Below, in pieces: positions 1 to 10,229 of a DNA stretch of 64,000 bases. Origin of the DNA: Branchiostoma lanceolatum (lineage: Eukaryota; Chordata; Leptocardii; Amphioxiformes; Branchiostomatidae); assembly GCF_035083965.1 (NCBI RefSeq), contig NC_089740.1, positions 10,104,596 to 10,168,595 of the forward strand. The letters are read 5' to 3'. How positions within the stretch are numbered: position 1 is the stretch's first letter; every line of letters starts with the position of its first letter. Position numbers and translations under genes: made by a program. The notes under the pieces are model-generated. The model was not told the DNA's origin, made no database searches, and saw only the letters and a list, made by a program, of their open reading frames with translations.

Positions 1-67
1 ATCTATATAAAGACAAATGAGTAAAGAAAACTGTATATGTTTAATCTATGTTATTGTATATACATAC

Positions 68-2528
68 CATTTGTAACACCAGTAGTAGGTTGTTCTACAG
101 CATTTTCCAACTTTCTTGGAAGATCTCTGAGACACTCCAACAGCTAGGAGGAAATACAACAAGTTGAACATCGAAACTGCAAATACCTCCTATCTATGCC
201 TACCACAACATTAAGTCTCCACGAAAATAAATGAATCAATAGTAATTCCAAAAAGTGGAATGAAACTTCATCTGACAAATATGAAAAGAAAGAAGAAAGT
301 AGAAAGTCTTAAAGAGCCACTTTTATTTGTTTTAATCAATCATTGACAAATGTCACCTTATATAAACAAAATCTTCAAGTAATAGATCGATAGTTTTTAA
401 AAACTAATAAAAAGAATGTTTATAAAAAAAGGTAATAGATCAATCCCATAACTCTCCCATCTCCCTCAAAATGTAGACATGCAAAGTAAAAGCTATAAAA
501 AGCAAATGTTTGATGGGCATGCAGCCACTTTTTTTTCTTATTGGCCAAACTGCTTATTGGCATGCTGTCATTGGTTGAACTGCTAATTAATATGCTATCA
601 AGCATCATTGGCTGAGCTGCTAATTGTGATGAACAGTTACCATATCTGCTCCTTTATTAAACAGCATACTGCCCAGCTGGATAGCATGACACCTCTCTGG
701 TACAGGTACCGACTTCTGCTGTAGGATTGGACCAACATCAAACCTTGAAACAACAAGTAAGAAAGGTTTTTTTATTGCAAGTTCATGCCCATGGGCTAAT
801 TGCAAATACATGGTAGAAACATAGGGAAAAACATACATGTGTCAGTGAACTGTGACTGACTTTGTTGTAACAATAGCCTACCAATACTAAATACGACTGT
901 TGGCTATATCATTATGTGTTAAGGTACAACAAGCGAAATAAAACTTTAATGCTTGGGTCAATGGGAAAAGTAATCTAGCCAGGTGGTGCTTATACAGAGG
1001 TGTCACTTGTATAGGTTTGACTGTAGTTGCAATCAAAATGACGTACCGTGGCGTGATATGGATGATCGTGACCCCGGTGACCTCATCACCTTCGAGTATT
1101 GTGTGGAACACTGGCGACGCCCCGCGCCATTGAGGTAACAAGCTGGGATGGATGTTCAGGATGCCACTAAAGATAACAAACAAACAAACACAAATAAAAA
1201 AATATCACTTTGCTCAACAGCATTATTGATACATAGCATACATCTATGATTTATCAAGATAGCATTTCATGCTGAACATAGCTCAAGCACCATTGGTTTA
1301 AAGATCTTTTAACTATTGAATATCTGCAGCTCAAAGAAGAGAATACAATGTACCAGAAGAAGTTAGATTTGCTGATGAAACACAAAAATTCCATGTACAA
1401 GTTAGAGCCAAAATCCATTGAAATGCAAATAGTAACACCAATAAGTATATATGGTAGTGAGCGCCTGCCTCATTGATAGTACATGTATTGTGAAAAATAC
1501 TCTACTAGTATATTGTCCCTTTTTTGTTCTCATTATTACTTACTATGGAAAAAGTCTGATGATCTTCTTTGGGATGAGGAAGCCGAAAGATGCCACCACT
1601 CCCACATCAAACTGGTCACATGATCCCTGCAACGGCCAATCGTGGAGGGGCAAGTGGTGCTCATCTGCATATGTCCTGACTGGAACTCTCTTTGGCGAAC
1701 ACACCACTTCTAATCTCTCCACAACTCTGTCTGCAGACTTGGTTCTGGAGACAAAAACAACTGAATTTAACAAAAGCAAGTAACGTTATTATTTCCTGTG
1801 GGGCAGTCCTACTGTTTCACCATATAACTTCTGATCAACTTCTGTGAATCCATGGGCAGGAGTTCAATCCCAGGATCACCCCCAGTTCGGATATGTTGTG
1901 AGGGATTGCATCCATAATTTTGGATGGTGATGTAAAGCCGGCAGCTCCCTGTATGAAGGAGCTTTAGGTATTAGCTGTAGTAAAGCCGTATTGGCTAAGT
2001 ACTTAAAACGTATCATGCTTGAAGTTGACAGTTTTACCATTTTGTTTGAATTCATCCACTTTGTCAGCAAACTTAGCCCTTCAACCAATTTATATGTACA
2101 TCTACTGTTCAGGAAGGAGAAATACAAATTTAGAAACTCTGCTGAGCCAGAAAGTGATACTATATGTACCTGGTTTGGTCGGCTTTTAGCTTTTGCAGAA
2201 CTTCCACTGAGAACTCATCACTTCCAAAGAACAAAATCCTCCAAGGTGGTCCTGTCCTCTGATTGGTTGAAGAGCTTGCACTCTGATTGGTTGTATAACT
2301 TGCACTCTGATTGGTTGAAGAACCTTCACTCTGATTGGTCAAAGGTCCTGTATATATACATCTGTCTGACCAATAGGAAGACTTTGGGGAAATGCATGCT
2401 GTCCTCAAATGTCTCCAATGTGTCCTGAACTTCCATTGGCTGTTTGCACATGTGTTTGAGAAGTTCAGTTTTTGTTGTAGTTGCCACAGGCAGAATAACA
2501 ATCTATCTAAAGACCTTGGTCTTGACAT
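68..2528 (-). CDS. MTFMT: Mitochondrial methionyl-tRNA formyltransferase, 5' exons (partial)
   Basis: Formylates initiator Met-tRNA in mitochondria using 10-formyl-tetrahydrofolate. Exons on the minus strand: 2528-2170, 1744-1544, 1166-1047, 743-641 and 143-68; phases join without a break, and the last donor reads into intron at 67, so the 3' exons lie outside the window. Family signatures are [14 protein letters not shown] (start of the Rossmann core), [12 protein letters not shown], the catalytic block [18 protein letters not shown] (Asn and His), and FDVGPIL carrying the conserved Asp. Family knowledge: the human enzyme has a ~45-residue presequence before this core; here ~85 residues precede it if Met at 2528 is used, and in-frame Mets at 2546 and 2555 are alternatives. 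The presequence holds an 8-residue tandem repeat (TNQSAS-type). The start codon is the least certain part. Confidence 0.88.
535..625. repeat. Degenerate ATTGG-containing short tandem repeat in an MTFMT intron
   Basis: Irregular copies of ATTGG followed by a tail like TTGAACTGCTAATT occur at about 540, 556, 571 and 607, with spacing of roughly 15-35 bp. They lie between the MTFMT exons at 641-743 and 68-143. No coding potential was seen. Confidence 0.45.
765..840 (-). mobile_element. Non-LTR retrotransposon (LINE) 3' tail fragment
   Basis: On the minus strand the segment carries a conserved tail (TTGCAATTAGCCC, GGGCATGAACTTGCAATAA) that also closes the better preserved LINE fragments near 5620-5670 and 44890-44940. 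Only the 3' terminus is present, inserted in an MTFMT intron next to the exon at 641-743. Confidence 0.6.
2257..2352 (-). repeat. 24-bp tandem repeat with CCAAT motifs inside MTFMT exon 1
   Basis: Four units of 24 bp, each with GATTGG at the same offset (2261, 2285, 2309, 2333). On the gene strand each reads CCAATC, the core of an NF-Y (CCAAT) box. The unit length keeps the frame and encodes TNQSASSS-like octapeptides in the presumed mitochondrial presequence. Further CCAAT cores lie at about 2370 and 2436. It may be a minisatellite in a tolerant presequence, or a promoter-proximal CCAAT array if translation really starts further in. Confidence 0.7.
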
Positions 2529-2649
2529 ACAGGATGTAATGTACATTTCATACATATACAGTTCAAAAGTTCTCGATCATGAAGAAACCACTCTCCTTGG
2601 TCAGTATTTCTTGAGCTCCCCTAACATAACAGAGTGCATCTGATCAGTT

Positions 2650-5120
2650 AGGGCTTGATGCTTGTGTGACTCTTGATGCTAACAGCTTCCCATATCTTTC
2701 ATACATTACATGTATGCCTGAGTGATGAAAGGAGAACACAACAAAAGTAACTACATGTATAATATAAAAACAATCTAACTGCAACCTCCCTCATGCATTA
2801 CCGATTTCATAGTCCACTTCTCCGATCGCTTCCCTGCTGAACAGTCTGGCACCTGTCCACAGTTGAACCTTACGGCATCAATCAGCTTAGATATCTATCA
2901 ACGGTTGTCAAACTGTTCGACAGAGAAACGATCGGAGGACCTAGAATAGGAGGGATACCGCTAGCTGTGTTGACCACCTTGCTAGACACGCCCCCCTCCC
3001 CAACACTCTCCCTTTACCAAAAATATATCATGACAGCCCCGTTCAGAGTTGATGTATTATAGCATGCATGTGTCTGAGAAATCAGACTGATATCGTTCAT
3101 ATGGAATAGAAAAACATTGAAATATGGCGACACGGTATGACTTAATACGCACAACAAAACTCAACTGGAATCGGCGCGACTTTTTCTGACGGGCGCGGCC
3201 ATCTTGAAACAATCCCAGAATCCTTAGGGAAGAGTGACCCCCAAACTTTGTAAATTTTTGGCGACGCCTCATAAGTCAACGTTATAGCGTCCAACTTGAG
3301 TATTACTGTCATCCCTTGATTGTTTGTGCATGCATTGACATTCAGAGACGAACGGAAGAAACACACACTTTTCTTAATTAACACTAATTGTTTGACCACT
3401 GGGGTTATCAGCTATTGAACATTACCTATAGTTATATCCAGTATAAAGTCCATGAATAGACCAAGTCTATGTGATCATGAGTGTTAGCTACCAAACTCGA
3501 ATACAGATATGTTATCTCGCCTATCTCCTAATAGTGTATATTTGGGGTGAACATTTTGCCGACGTGCGGCGACTGTTTTATTGGTTTTATCGGTTGAATT
3601 CTGGTGTACAGCCGGGATCAGTTTATAACGTTAGATCTTCATTCAATAAATGGTATACTATTAATGATACCATAGATCATGTCTAGTGAGGAACAGACTT
3701 CTAACTATATTCCGTTATATGTATTTCCTCACTTTCTACATACTATTTCTTTTGACAATACCTAATCATTGTGTGTACAGGTGTGAGCTTTTATAAAGGA
3801 TGATTAAAAAGGGACAATAAAGATGCTTGAAGACATGGTCCTTTTCAGGATTTTATAATGCTTCAGCACACGATTGAAAGACGACAGCTGTATAAATATA
3901 CTGTGCTTAGATGACAACTTCACTTCGATCACTAGTTACTACATAAGTTAAGGTGCTCGTCACAACAAAAGAAAGGTTTGTCACAACATATGCCACATGT
4001 AATACTGCACATGTATGTGTTAACAAGTAGTAAAATAGCCTGTGATCAAAGTACGTTTCCATGGCACACTTAACACACGCATCATAAGAACTTGTATACC
4101 GGCCCATCGTGAGCTCCCGGGATATCTTCGGCAATGGGATTGTTACTCGCCCGCCGAGATCTACAGAGCACTCCGGTGCATGTTTACGGAGCTCGAGTGG
4201 GATTTATCACGGATTCCTGGTGTAAAAAGAGAGAGAGAGGGACACCAACCGATGCTGTACAACGCCGTACGTACTGAGTATGTTTGTTGTGGTCTGTGTT
4301 TCTGTGAGCCACCAGAAGTCTCGGCTGCCTGACTGGCCCCTGTGATGTCATATTCTAAATAGATACACAAAGGACGGTTCCAAACTATTCGTGTGAATAT
4401 ATAGGACGAACTAGTACTGTATATGATACGGGACTTCTTCTGTTGTGTGTGAATAGCTTGCCTGTAATCGTAACTAACAGTCACTGGACCAGAAAATTGG
4501 AAGGACAAGTAAGCATTTTTACGAATGGTTGAACCATTTTTGTTTAGTCGGAAAGTGTATAGTTCAACTTCACAGCAAGCTTGCGAATCTAAATTTGTTC
4601 AAACGAACGGAACAGAGTGTTGTCATAGTCTTGCGCTCGCCGTCAGTTGATCAGACAGATCTTCTTTTCCGTCGATACTCATGAGACGCTGATCTCTTCA
4701 CCTAGGATGGAGGAAAATTCAGTTAGCGCTTTGGCCACTTCGCCACTTCTTTTTACAAATGATCAGCAATCGTCGAAAGATTTTGGTATAAAGTATCCAA
4801 GTCTTAGGGTTGCAAACTTTAAGAAACACTGTAGATATATTCTGATGTGAATTGTTGGAATGTCGAATTGCTAACAAACAGTAAATTGATTTCGCTTACA
4901 AGAACCTTCATTCAGGAGAAGAAACTTGATTTTTAAGTCTTTCTCCTTTCCAGTCATCTTCAAAGTGATGTTGGAATTTAAAATGAGTGATAAATTACTA
5001 GGTTGTGTAAATCATTTCGTACATTATTGCATTATCAACTAGATATTTTCAAAACCATTCTACAATTTCTGTGACTGGTGTAGCCCGGAACCCAGACGGT
5101 TGAAAGGGACCACACAGATC
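2650..5120. other. Upstream of MTFMT: no gene recognised
   Basis: No open frame here resembles a protein family. A minus-strand stretch around 2815-2870 is open (CRKVQLWTGARLFSREA) and could be a 5' exon, but no clean splice pair supports it. A YY1-like element lies near 3194-3206. GC-rich sequence around 4090-4200 could belong to a promoter. The 3' terminal exon of the neighbouring minus-strand secreted-protein gene may also lie here, but I could not find it. Confidence 0.4.
3194..3208 (-). promoter_or_regulatory. YY1-like element AAGATGGCCGCG
   Basis: The minus strand reads TTCAAGATGGCCGCGCCC, the YY1 motif often found just downstream of animal transcription starts, about 670 bp upstream of the MTFMT start on the same strand. 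The embedded ATG opens only a 13-codon frame (MAAPVRKSR...). It is a candidate MTFMT promoter element only. Confidence 0.3.
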
Positions 5121-5274
5121 AGGAGCCTTGGAAGAGACTAGTGTCCAGGTCATGATAGGTGACACTAACCTCGGCTTACGATACTCCGTTGTCCATGCCT
5201 GCATCCATATCCACCAAGTAGCACTGGTTCACTTGTTCAAAACAGTACAAGGTCGCACCCGAGCCCTACATGGA

Positions 5275-5672
5275 GAGGAAACAAAAAGATTAAAGCGGTG
5301 GAAGACGAAATACATTTTATCTCAAACTGCCCCTTCAATGATCGGGAAAGAAAAGAGCTTTTTAAAGAAGCCTCCAAAACTTACCACAATTTCCAAACAT
5401 TTACTGAGGAAAATAAAACTAGAACCTTGTTAACCTCCCAAAACCCACTCATTACAAAAAAAGTGGGACACTTCGTCTTCCACTGCTTCCAAAAAAGAAG
5501 TCAACCCCAAAAATTCCGTAGTAGTTTTTAGAATAGCCATGTGTTCTACTAGTACTAGTCAACATTGTTAACTCTCACTATCTGTACAGTATACCCTTGC
5601 TATGTATTGTTTCATGTTGCAATTAGCCTTCGGGCAAGAACTTGCAAATAAAATTATCATTATTAAACCTTC
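5275..5672 (+). mobile_element. LINE 3' end: C-terminal reverse-transcriptase fragment plus tail
   Basis: The open frame contains VEDEIHFISNCPFNDRERK and FVFHCFQKRSQ, the cysteine/histidine-bearing region typical of the C-terminus of LINE reverse-transcriptase polyproteins. It is followed by a conserved tail TTGCAATTAGCC and GGGCAAGAACTTGCAAATAA ending in ATTATCATTATT. No reverse-transcriptase core lies upstream, so this is a 5'-truncated copy. A sister copy lies at 44887-45275. Confidence 0.75.
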
Positions 5673-5779
5673 GCCAAGAAATCTATGTTTCCGTGGATGT
5701 TTTTTTACCCAATGGTCACCACGTAACAAGACTCAAAGGTCACTTCAAAGTGTGAACCGAAGGCCACTTCAAATTTACA

Positions 5780-5835
5780 GGTTACAAACAAACAAACAAA
5801 CAAATAAATAAACAAACAAACAAACAAACAAACAC
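5780..5835. repeat. (CAAA)n simple repeat
   Basis: About a dozen CAAA units, slightly interrupted, directly beside the last recognised exon of the minus-strand secreted-protein gene. Confidence 0.85.
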
Positions 5836-5848
5836 TCTACATTCATAC

Positions 5849-7549
5849 CTGGTCATAACAGCGCTTGACGTCAGCACCGTTCCCTGACACGTAGATCGCC
5901 TCACATTCCAGGCCTTGGACTTCATCATATGTCACCTCCAGGGCAAACGGCGTGTCGAAAGCCCTCCCCAGCACGGTCACGGTGTCCTGTATCACGCGAT
6001 ACACACAACACTCTCCAATTAAGTAAATGGATAGATAAATAGTTTATACATGAATAAATATCCAGGTTGGTATATCAACGTTAAACAAAGTTCTTCTCAC
6101 ACGACCAAAGCTTTTCACCATTCCAACATTTTGGAAGACGTTCTGCTTAACCTTCTTCATGGCAATACTGACAGGTTCTACTTCCCACTGCAGCCGGTAG
6201 GTGGCGCTGCAGTAGGAAGGAGGCGGTCCCAAACGTGACTTTGCGTGTTCTCCCCTTCATGGGTCGCCTGTTAATTGTACATGTCGAAAAGAGCTATAGG
6301 GGAATCTCCCCGGTACAACGAACATGTATGTACTCTGCATATCGTCTGTCTTTCCTGTCAAGACCACTTACATATTAACTGTTCAGTGAGCTTAACTGGT
6401 TTGAGATAACTTTATTTCTTTCACTCACCTTAGGTTTAGGCACTCCAGCAGCTTTCTTGGCTGACTGTTGACCAGTGAGAAAGCACTGGGACATTTGCTC
6501 GAAGCATGTCATGATCATGCCCTGAAAAGGGATCACAAAGACTATTGAAGAAGCTTTATAAACTAGGAAGAAGTACCTGGGTAACAAAAAGGCCAGGCCA
6601 AAGCGACGAGCAAAATAAGAAACTGTGCTGTATTTACCCTGTCGTAACATTGCTTGATGCCAGCGCCCGTCTCGGACTCGAAGATGACTTCACATCCGAC
6701 CAGTTCGTGATAATTCAACTCCATGTTGAACGGTGTGGACATGATCCGTCCCACCACATGAAAGGTGTCCTGCACCAAATGATGTACATTTAGAAAATAT
6801 CTATAGCAAAGCATGCTTATGTTGCATTGATCTAATTAAGTACAGCTTGTTTTAGAATGTCCAAAAAGACAGACATGCTCAAATGTCTTGTAAGTGTTCG
6901 ACGTACAATTAGATCTCAAGACCAGAAACAAGCATATTTAACGAAGGATGAAAAACGATATTATTACTGCTATTTCTCCAACGGTATTCGATACGTAGAA
7001 CTATCTCTTGGATATTTTTGGGCTTTTAAACAATATTCAACGAGCTAAAACTCAATATCAGAGGACGCAGATGTATCAAGTTACTATGTATTGCATCACC
7101 TTATGCTACGGTCACATTTCCGGTCGGCAGTTCGTCGGAACGAAAAGTATGATATGAAAGACAACAAAACGCACAAAACATGAAAAAAGGATTCATTAGC
7201 ATAACCTGCGTATATCTATTGATATATACACTTTTATTTTTCGTTCCCGAAAGCAGCCCGGCTGGATCCCGGTTAGGAAATGTGACCGTAGCATAACCTG
7301 TATTTATGTCGATGAGAAATTTCAACTGATAGTATGAAGAAAAACACAATTTTTTTTACATTTTCCGTAAGATCAAACACAGACAACTAGAAGAATGAAA
7401 AAAAATGTAGCAAGATGCGTCTTTCTTACCGGGGCAGCCGGTTGCTTGGTTGGTTTCTCGGCTGGGATGGTTTGGTCCGTACCTTGGTTCGGCATGGAAT
7501 AAGTGCCCGTCCCCATCAGAACCAACAGTACCAACACTGCGAACTCCAT
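5849..7549 (-). CDS. Secreted protein with duplicated Cys-bearing module, family not recognised (3' end not found)
   Basis: Minus-strand exons 7553-7430 (ATG at 7549-7547), 6769-6638, 6521-6429 and 5986-5849 are all phase 0, giving 161 codons before an unseen final exon. Exon 1 encodes a signal peptide (MEFAVLVLLVLMGTGTYS) and a Pro/Thr/Lys-rich spacer. Exons 2 and 4 are diverged copies of one module of 44-46 residues with the shared pattern DTxxVxGRxxxTPF, YxE, GAxxK and CYD at the end. Exon 3 is a short linker with TCFEQMSQCF. Paired cysteines suggest disulfides in an extracellular product. Symmetric phase-0 exons make module duplication by exon shuffling easy. A TATA promoter and a 5' UTR exon (about 8425-8360, donor GTAAGT) fit upstream. 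I do not recognise the family. Exons below 5849 could not be identified. Confidence 0.68.
7101..7296. mobile_element. 196-bp MITE, TIR TTATGCTACGGTCACATTT
   Basis: Terminal inverted repeats of 21 bp match perfectly: 7101-7121 opens with TTATGCTACGGTCACATTT and 7276-7296 closes with its reverse complement. No coding capacity. It lies in the first intron between coding exons of the secreted-protein gene. A second full copy lies near 14782-14990 and a half copy at 45340-45426, so this is a local non-autonomous DNA-transposon family. Confidence 0.85.
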
Positions 7550-7825
7550 GACTCTGAAAATCACAGATAACAGGCATTAGGCATGTAAAATAACTCAACG
7601 TACGTACTGAGAAAAGCAGCGGGGCGACCCGGTCTAATCTCCAAGCAGATCTATAGGTTGCATAAAGACCGTATCAAACTGGCAGAGGAAGTACGTTTGG
7701 ATTGCATTACAAGCTCCTTCTTCCAGTTGGATACGGTCTTTGCAATCCATTGGGTCTGGTTGGAGACTAGACCCGGTCTGTCTGGCTGTAAAAGCGAGCC
7801 GTGGCGAATCCCGCATTGCATTATA

Positions 7826-8112
7826 AAGTTAAAGTTAAAGTGACCCGGGCGTCTTGATAAAACGCATCGGGGTGGCGCTCATCTCCATTAGGTCTATAGC
7901 CCTTAGCTTGGGCCACACATTTGTACAAGTCACTACAACAGGGGCTGGTCCGCTGGTAGTGATGTGTACCACACTTTTTACCAAATGCTGAGTGCCAAGC
8001 AGAGAAAGTAGTATGCACCATTTCTTAAAAGGTCTTTAGTATGACCCGGCCGGGGATCGAACTCACGACGTACCGTATTCAAGGCGAACACTCTACCAAC
8101 TAGATCATTGTA
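7826..8112 (-). mobile_element. tRNA-derived SINE
   Basis: On the minus strand the head contains TAGTTGGTAGAGTG (A box) and GTGAGTTCGATCCCC (B box) at tRNA-like spacing. A tRNA-unrelated body follows, and the 3' tail is a short (ACTTTA)n repeat at 7826-7842. It lies in the 5' intron of the secreted-protein gene. Confidence 0.75.
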
Positions 8113-8359
8113 CTATCAAGTATTGAAAAAGCATTACGATTCGTCTCAACCATTACGCTTGGTCTCTAGCTTTTGACTAGACTATAACTATTTACAAACA
8201 AGAGCAAGACTCAAGAACAAGTACTAGTATACGTTTTTTTTTAAAAACCACGAAATATCAAGAAACCAGAATGAAATCACCTTATATCTGGTTACATATG
8301 GCAAAAGTTTGAGCGTATAGTTAACCGAACCCACGAATGGAAAGAGTGCCGTAACTTAC

Positions 8360-8425
8360 CTTGGATAAAAAGACTTTGAAAACCACAAGTGTGTAACTCT
8401 GCGTTGTTCCCTCTGCGCTCCCTCT
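8360..8425 (-). other. Candidate non-coding first exon of the secreted-protein gene
   Basis: On the minus strand the sequence from about 25 bp below a TATA box runs to a consensus donor (AAG|GTAAGT) with its last exonic base at 8360. The next acceptor on the strand with a good polypyrimidine tract is at 7554, four bases before the ATG. The transcription start is estimated from the TATA position, not seen directly. Confidence 0.5.
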
Positions 8426-8448
8426 GACTTAGGCCGGTGACTCCTTGT

Positions 8449-8456
8449 CTTTTATA
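8449..8456 (-). promoter_or_regulatory. TATA box (TATAAAAG)
   Basis: The minus strand reads GGGTATAAAAGACAAGG, a strong TATA element about 90 bp before the GTAAGT donor at 8360. It places the start of the secreted-protein transcript near 8425. A TATA promoter suits a highly or conditionally expressed secreted product. Confidence 0.55.
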
Positions 8457-8672
8457 CCCATTACTGGCATAGATTAGCGCCAGTGCCACTTATCTTGGAA
8501 AATCTCTATATTGGTTTTATTGCGTAAATCCTTCATGCTTCTTGTATTTGCCTTGGCAGAATTCCATGGGTGACACAAACCGGGCTTTTCATGACTTTCG
8601 GGGCACGTGAGGGACTTACCGGTCTTTCAAGTTTCCGCCCTTTGTACCTCAGTCAATAAGAGGAACAAAACC

Positions 8673-8834
8673 ACACCTAGCATTGCGGTGGTCCGACAAG
8701 AAGTGACGTATTGTCTTGGATAAGAAATCCTTACCGTAGACTTTGAACAGTCACACGTCTCCAACCTTTGTACCAAGGCATACGTGCATATAAAGGTACC
8801 TAGCACTGCGTTGGTCATAGGAAGTGATGTATTG
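8673..8834. repeat. Short direct duplication, ~123-bp spacing
   Basis: The ~40-bp segments at 8673-8713 and 8796-8834 share ACCTAGCA, TGCG, TGGTC, GAAGTGA and GTATTGT in the same order. They sit just upstream of the TATA promoter of the minus-strand gene, so they could carry duplicated upstream elements. Confidence 0.5.
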
Positions 8835-8839
8835 TTACA

Positions 8840-9920
8840 TATTTGAATGGCACATATTCTAACTGGACAATATATATGCTACCAGTCTACACCCTTCCTA
8901 CTATTAAAGATAAAGGTATGTTTTACGTGCATAAATGCATGCATCTCTGAGGTGATGTATGCGAAGTATCATGGTCTGGATTGCCCTAGATATAGCCCTC
9001 ATAACGTAACTGTAAGGGGAGAAGAACACAAAATTAAGTAGAATGTTATGATATTCTAGAATCCAATTGTTTTCTCTGTTTACTGAAATTCAGCACCAAC
9101 TTTTGACGGAAGCAAAAATAAATAAGGATCCTAAGTCAGGGTACCCTAGCCTGCCTATCGTAGCATAAAATTGCGAAACCATCATTTACCTGTTGTAACA
9201 TTTACAGGTTCCTGAACAATATGAATGCATTCAGTCATACTCAAGTATGTTTTCATGAGATCATGAGATCTTCAAATTTTTCTATAGCTAGCGACTAGCG
9301 ATGGAGCGCCGTGAGTTCGAGCTACTGAAATAGCGTCTAGGTTAGGACAGCCCCCGCTAGAGACTTAATTAAAACATTGGCAGTTTGACAACTCCCTGTG
9401 TGGCTGTGACGATTGTATTGAAGCCGTCGTGGGGTTCGAAGATAAGGCTCCATGTTTCTTTATTGAGTTCTCTTTTGGTGGTCCCTAATATTCGAAGATA
9501 AATGTTTGTTTGATATGTTAACAAAGGTCAATGAGACCCGTAACAAACAACAAAAAAAGCAGGAACAAAGGTCACAAATTCAGTCATGGCCAGGTGAAGG
9601 TCAAACAGCGTGCCAGTAGCATTTGTACATGTTTGGACGCTGCCGACATGTCCACAAGTATTTGAAGTCATTTAAGCTCTTGGTTGTGGCAGCTGACATG
9701 AATTTTGTATCAGAGAAACAAACGTTTATTTCCCACTGGCTTATCCGGACATCGCACATGTGACTTTGACTTGCTAGTTCATGTTTTTAGGCTCCCTTGC
9801 AAACTTGGTCTTTTTTATAGCTTAGACACTGTATCTTGAACCAGTTTGCGGTCAACTCACTGCACTAGTACTGCGCATCCACCCAATGATGAGGATCTAA
9901 ATAGCACATCTCTGGTCTCT
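8840..9920. other. Non-coding stretch, nothing recognised
   Basis: No exon, RNA gene or clear repeat boundary was recognised. One ATTCGAAGATAAATGTTTG motif near 9489 recurs near 13430 and 14495, linking this stretch to the diverged repeat field that follows. Confidence 0.4.
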
Positions 9921-9921
9921 A

Positions 9922-10166
9922 AAGCCTCCTCTCACTGGACCCAAGGCACGCTGGCGGCGTCGCTGCGGCCTATCGAATTGACAAAGCACTCAACGAATTT
10001 CATCGACAAAAAACGCATCTTTTTAAGCTTTGTGTGTTTTGTTGTCTTTTTGTTCATAGAATTACATTTTGAATTATTTTCGCATTATAAAGTCAAGGGT
10101 AACACAAATCCAGTTTAGGACGCAGCGACGCCGCCAGTGTGCCGCGGGTCCAGTGAGAGGGGGGCT
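9922..10166. mobile_element. ~245-bp MITE with long (~46 bp) terminal inverted repeats
   Basis: The left end (CCTCTCACTGGACCC, then GGCACGCTGGCGGCGTCGC) and the right end (10120-10166) are near-perfect reverse complements over about 46 bp. The interior is AT-rich and non-coding. Flanking TAA on both sides is a candidate target-site duplication. A decayed relative with CTATCTCACTGGAC lies at about 47838-47945 inside the lipoxygenase gene. Confidence 0.85.
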
Positions 10167-10229
10167 TAAAACATTGAAATGCGTTTTTGAAAAGAACAAA
10201 ACAAAACAAAACAAAACATACGATTAATA

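Noticed and set aside
1451-1783. Plus-strand frame opposite the MTFMT exon 1544-1744
   Set aside because: It is the antisense of a conserved MTFMT exon.
4042-4508. Overlapping open frames near 4.0-4.5 kb as exons
   Set aside because: No family similarity and no convincing splice sites; probably GC-rich non-coding DNA.
5298-5531. Possible host gene with EDEIHFISNCP
   Set aside because: The motif and its LINE-type tail recur at 44887-45275; it is a retrotransposon fragment.
8041-8112. Minus-strand tRNA gene
   Set aside because: A and B boxes are present, but the acceptor stem does not close and an unrelated body with an (ACTTTA)n tail follows, so it is a SINE head.
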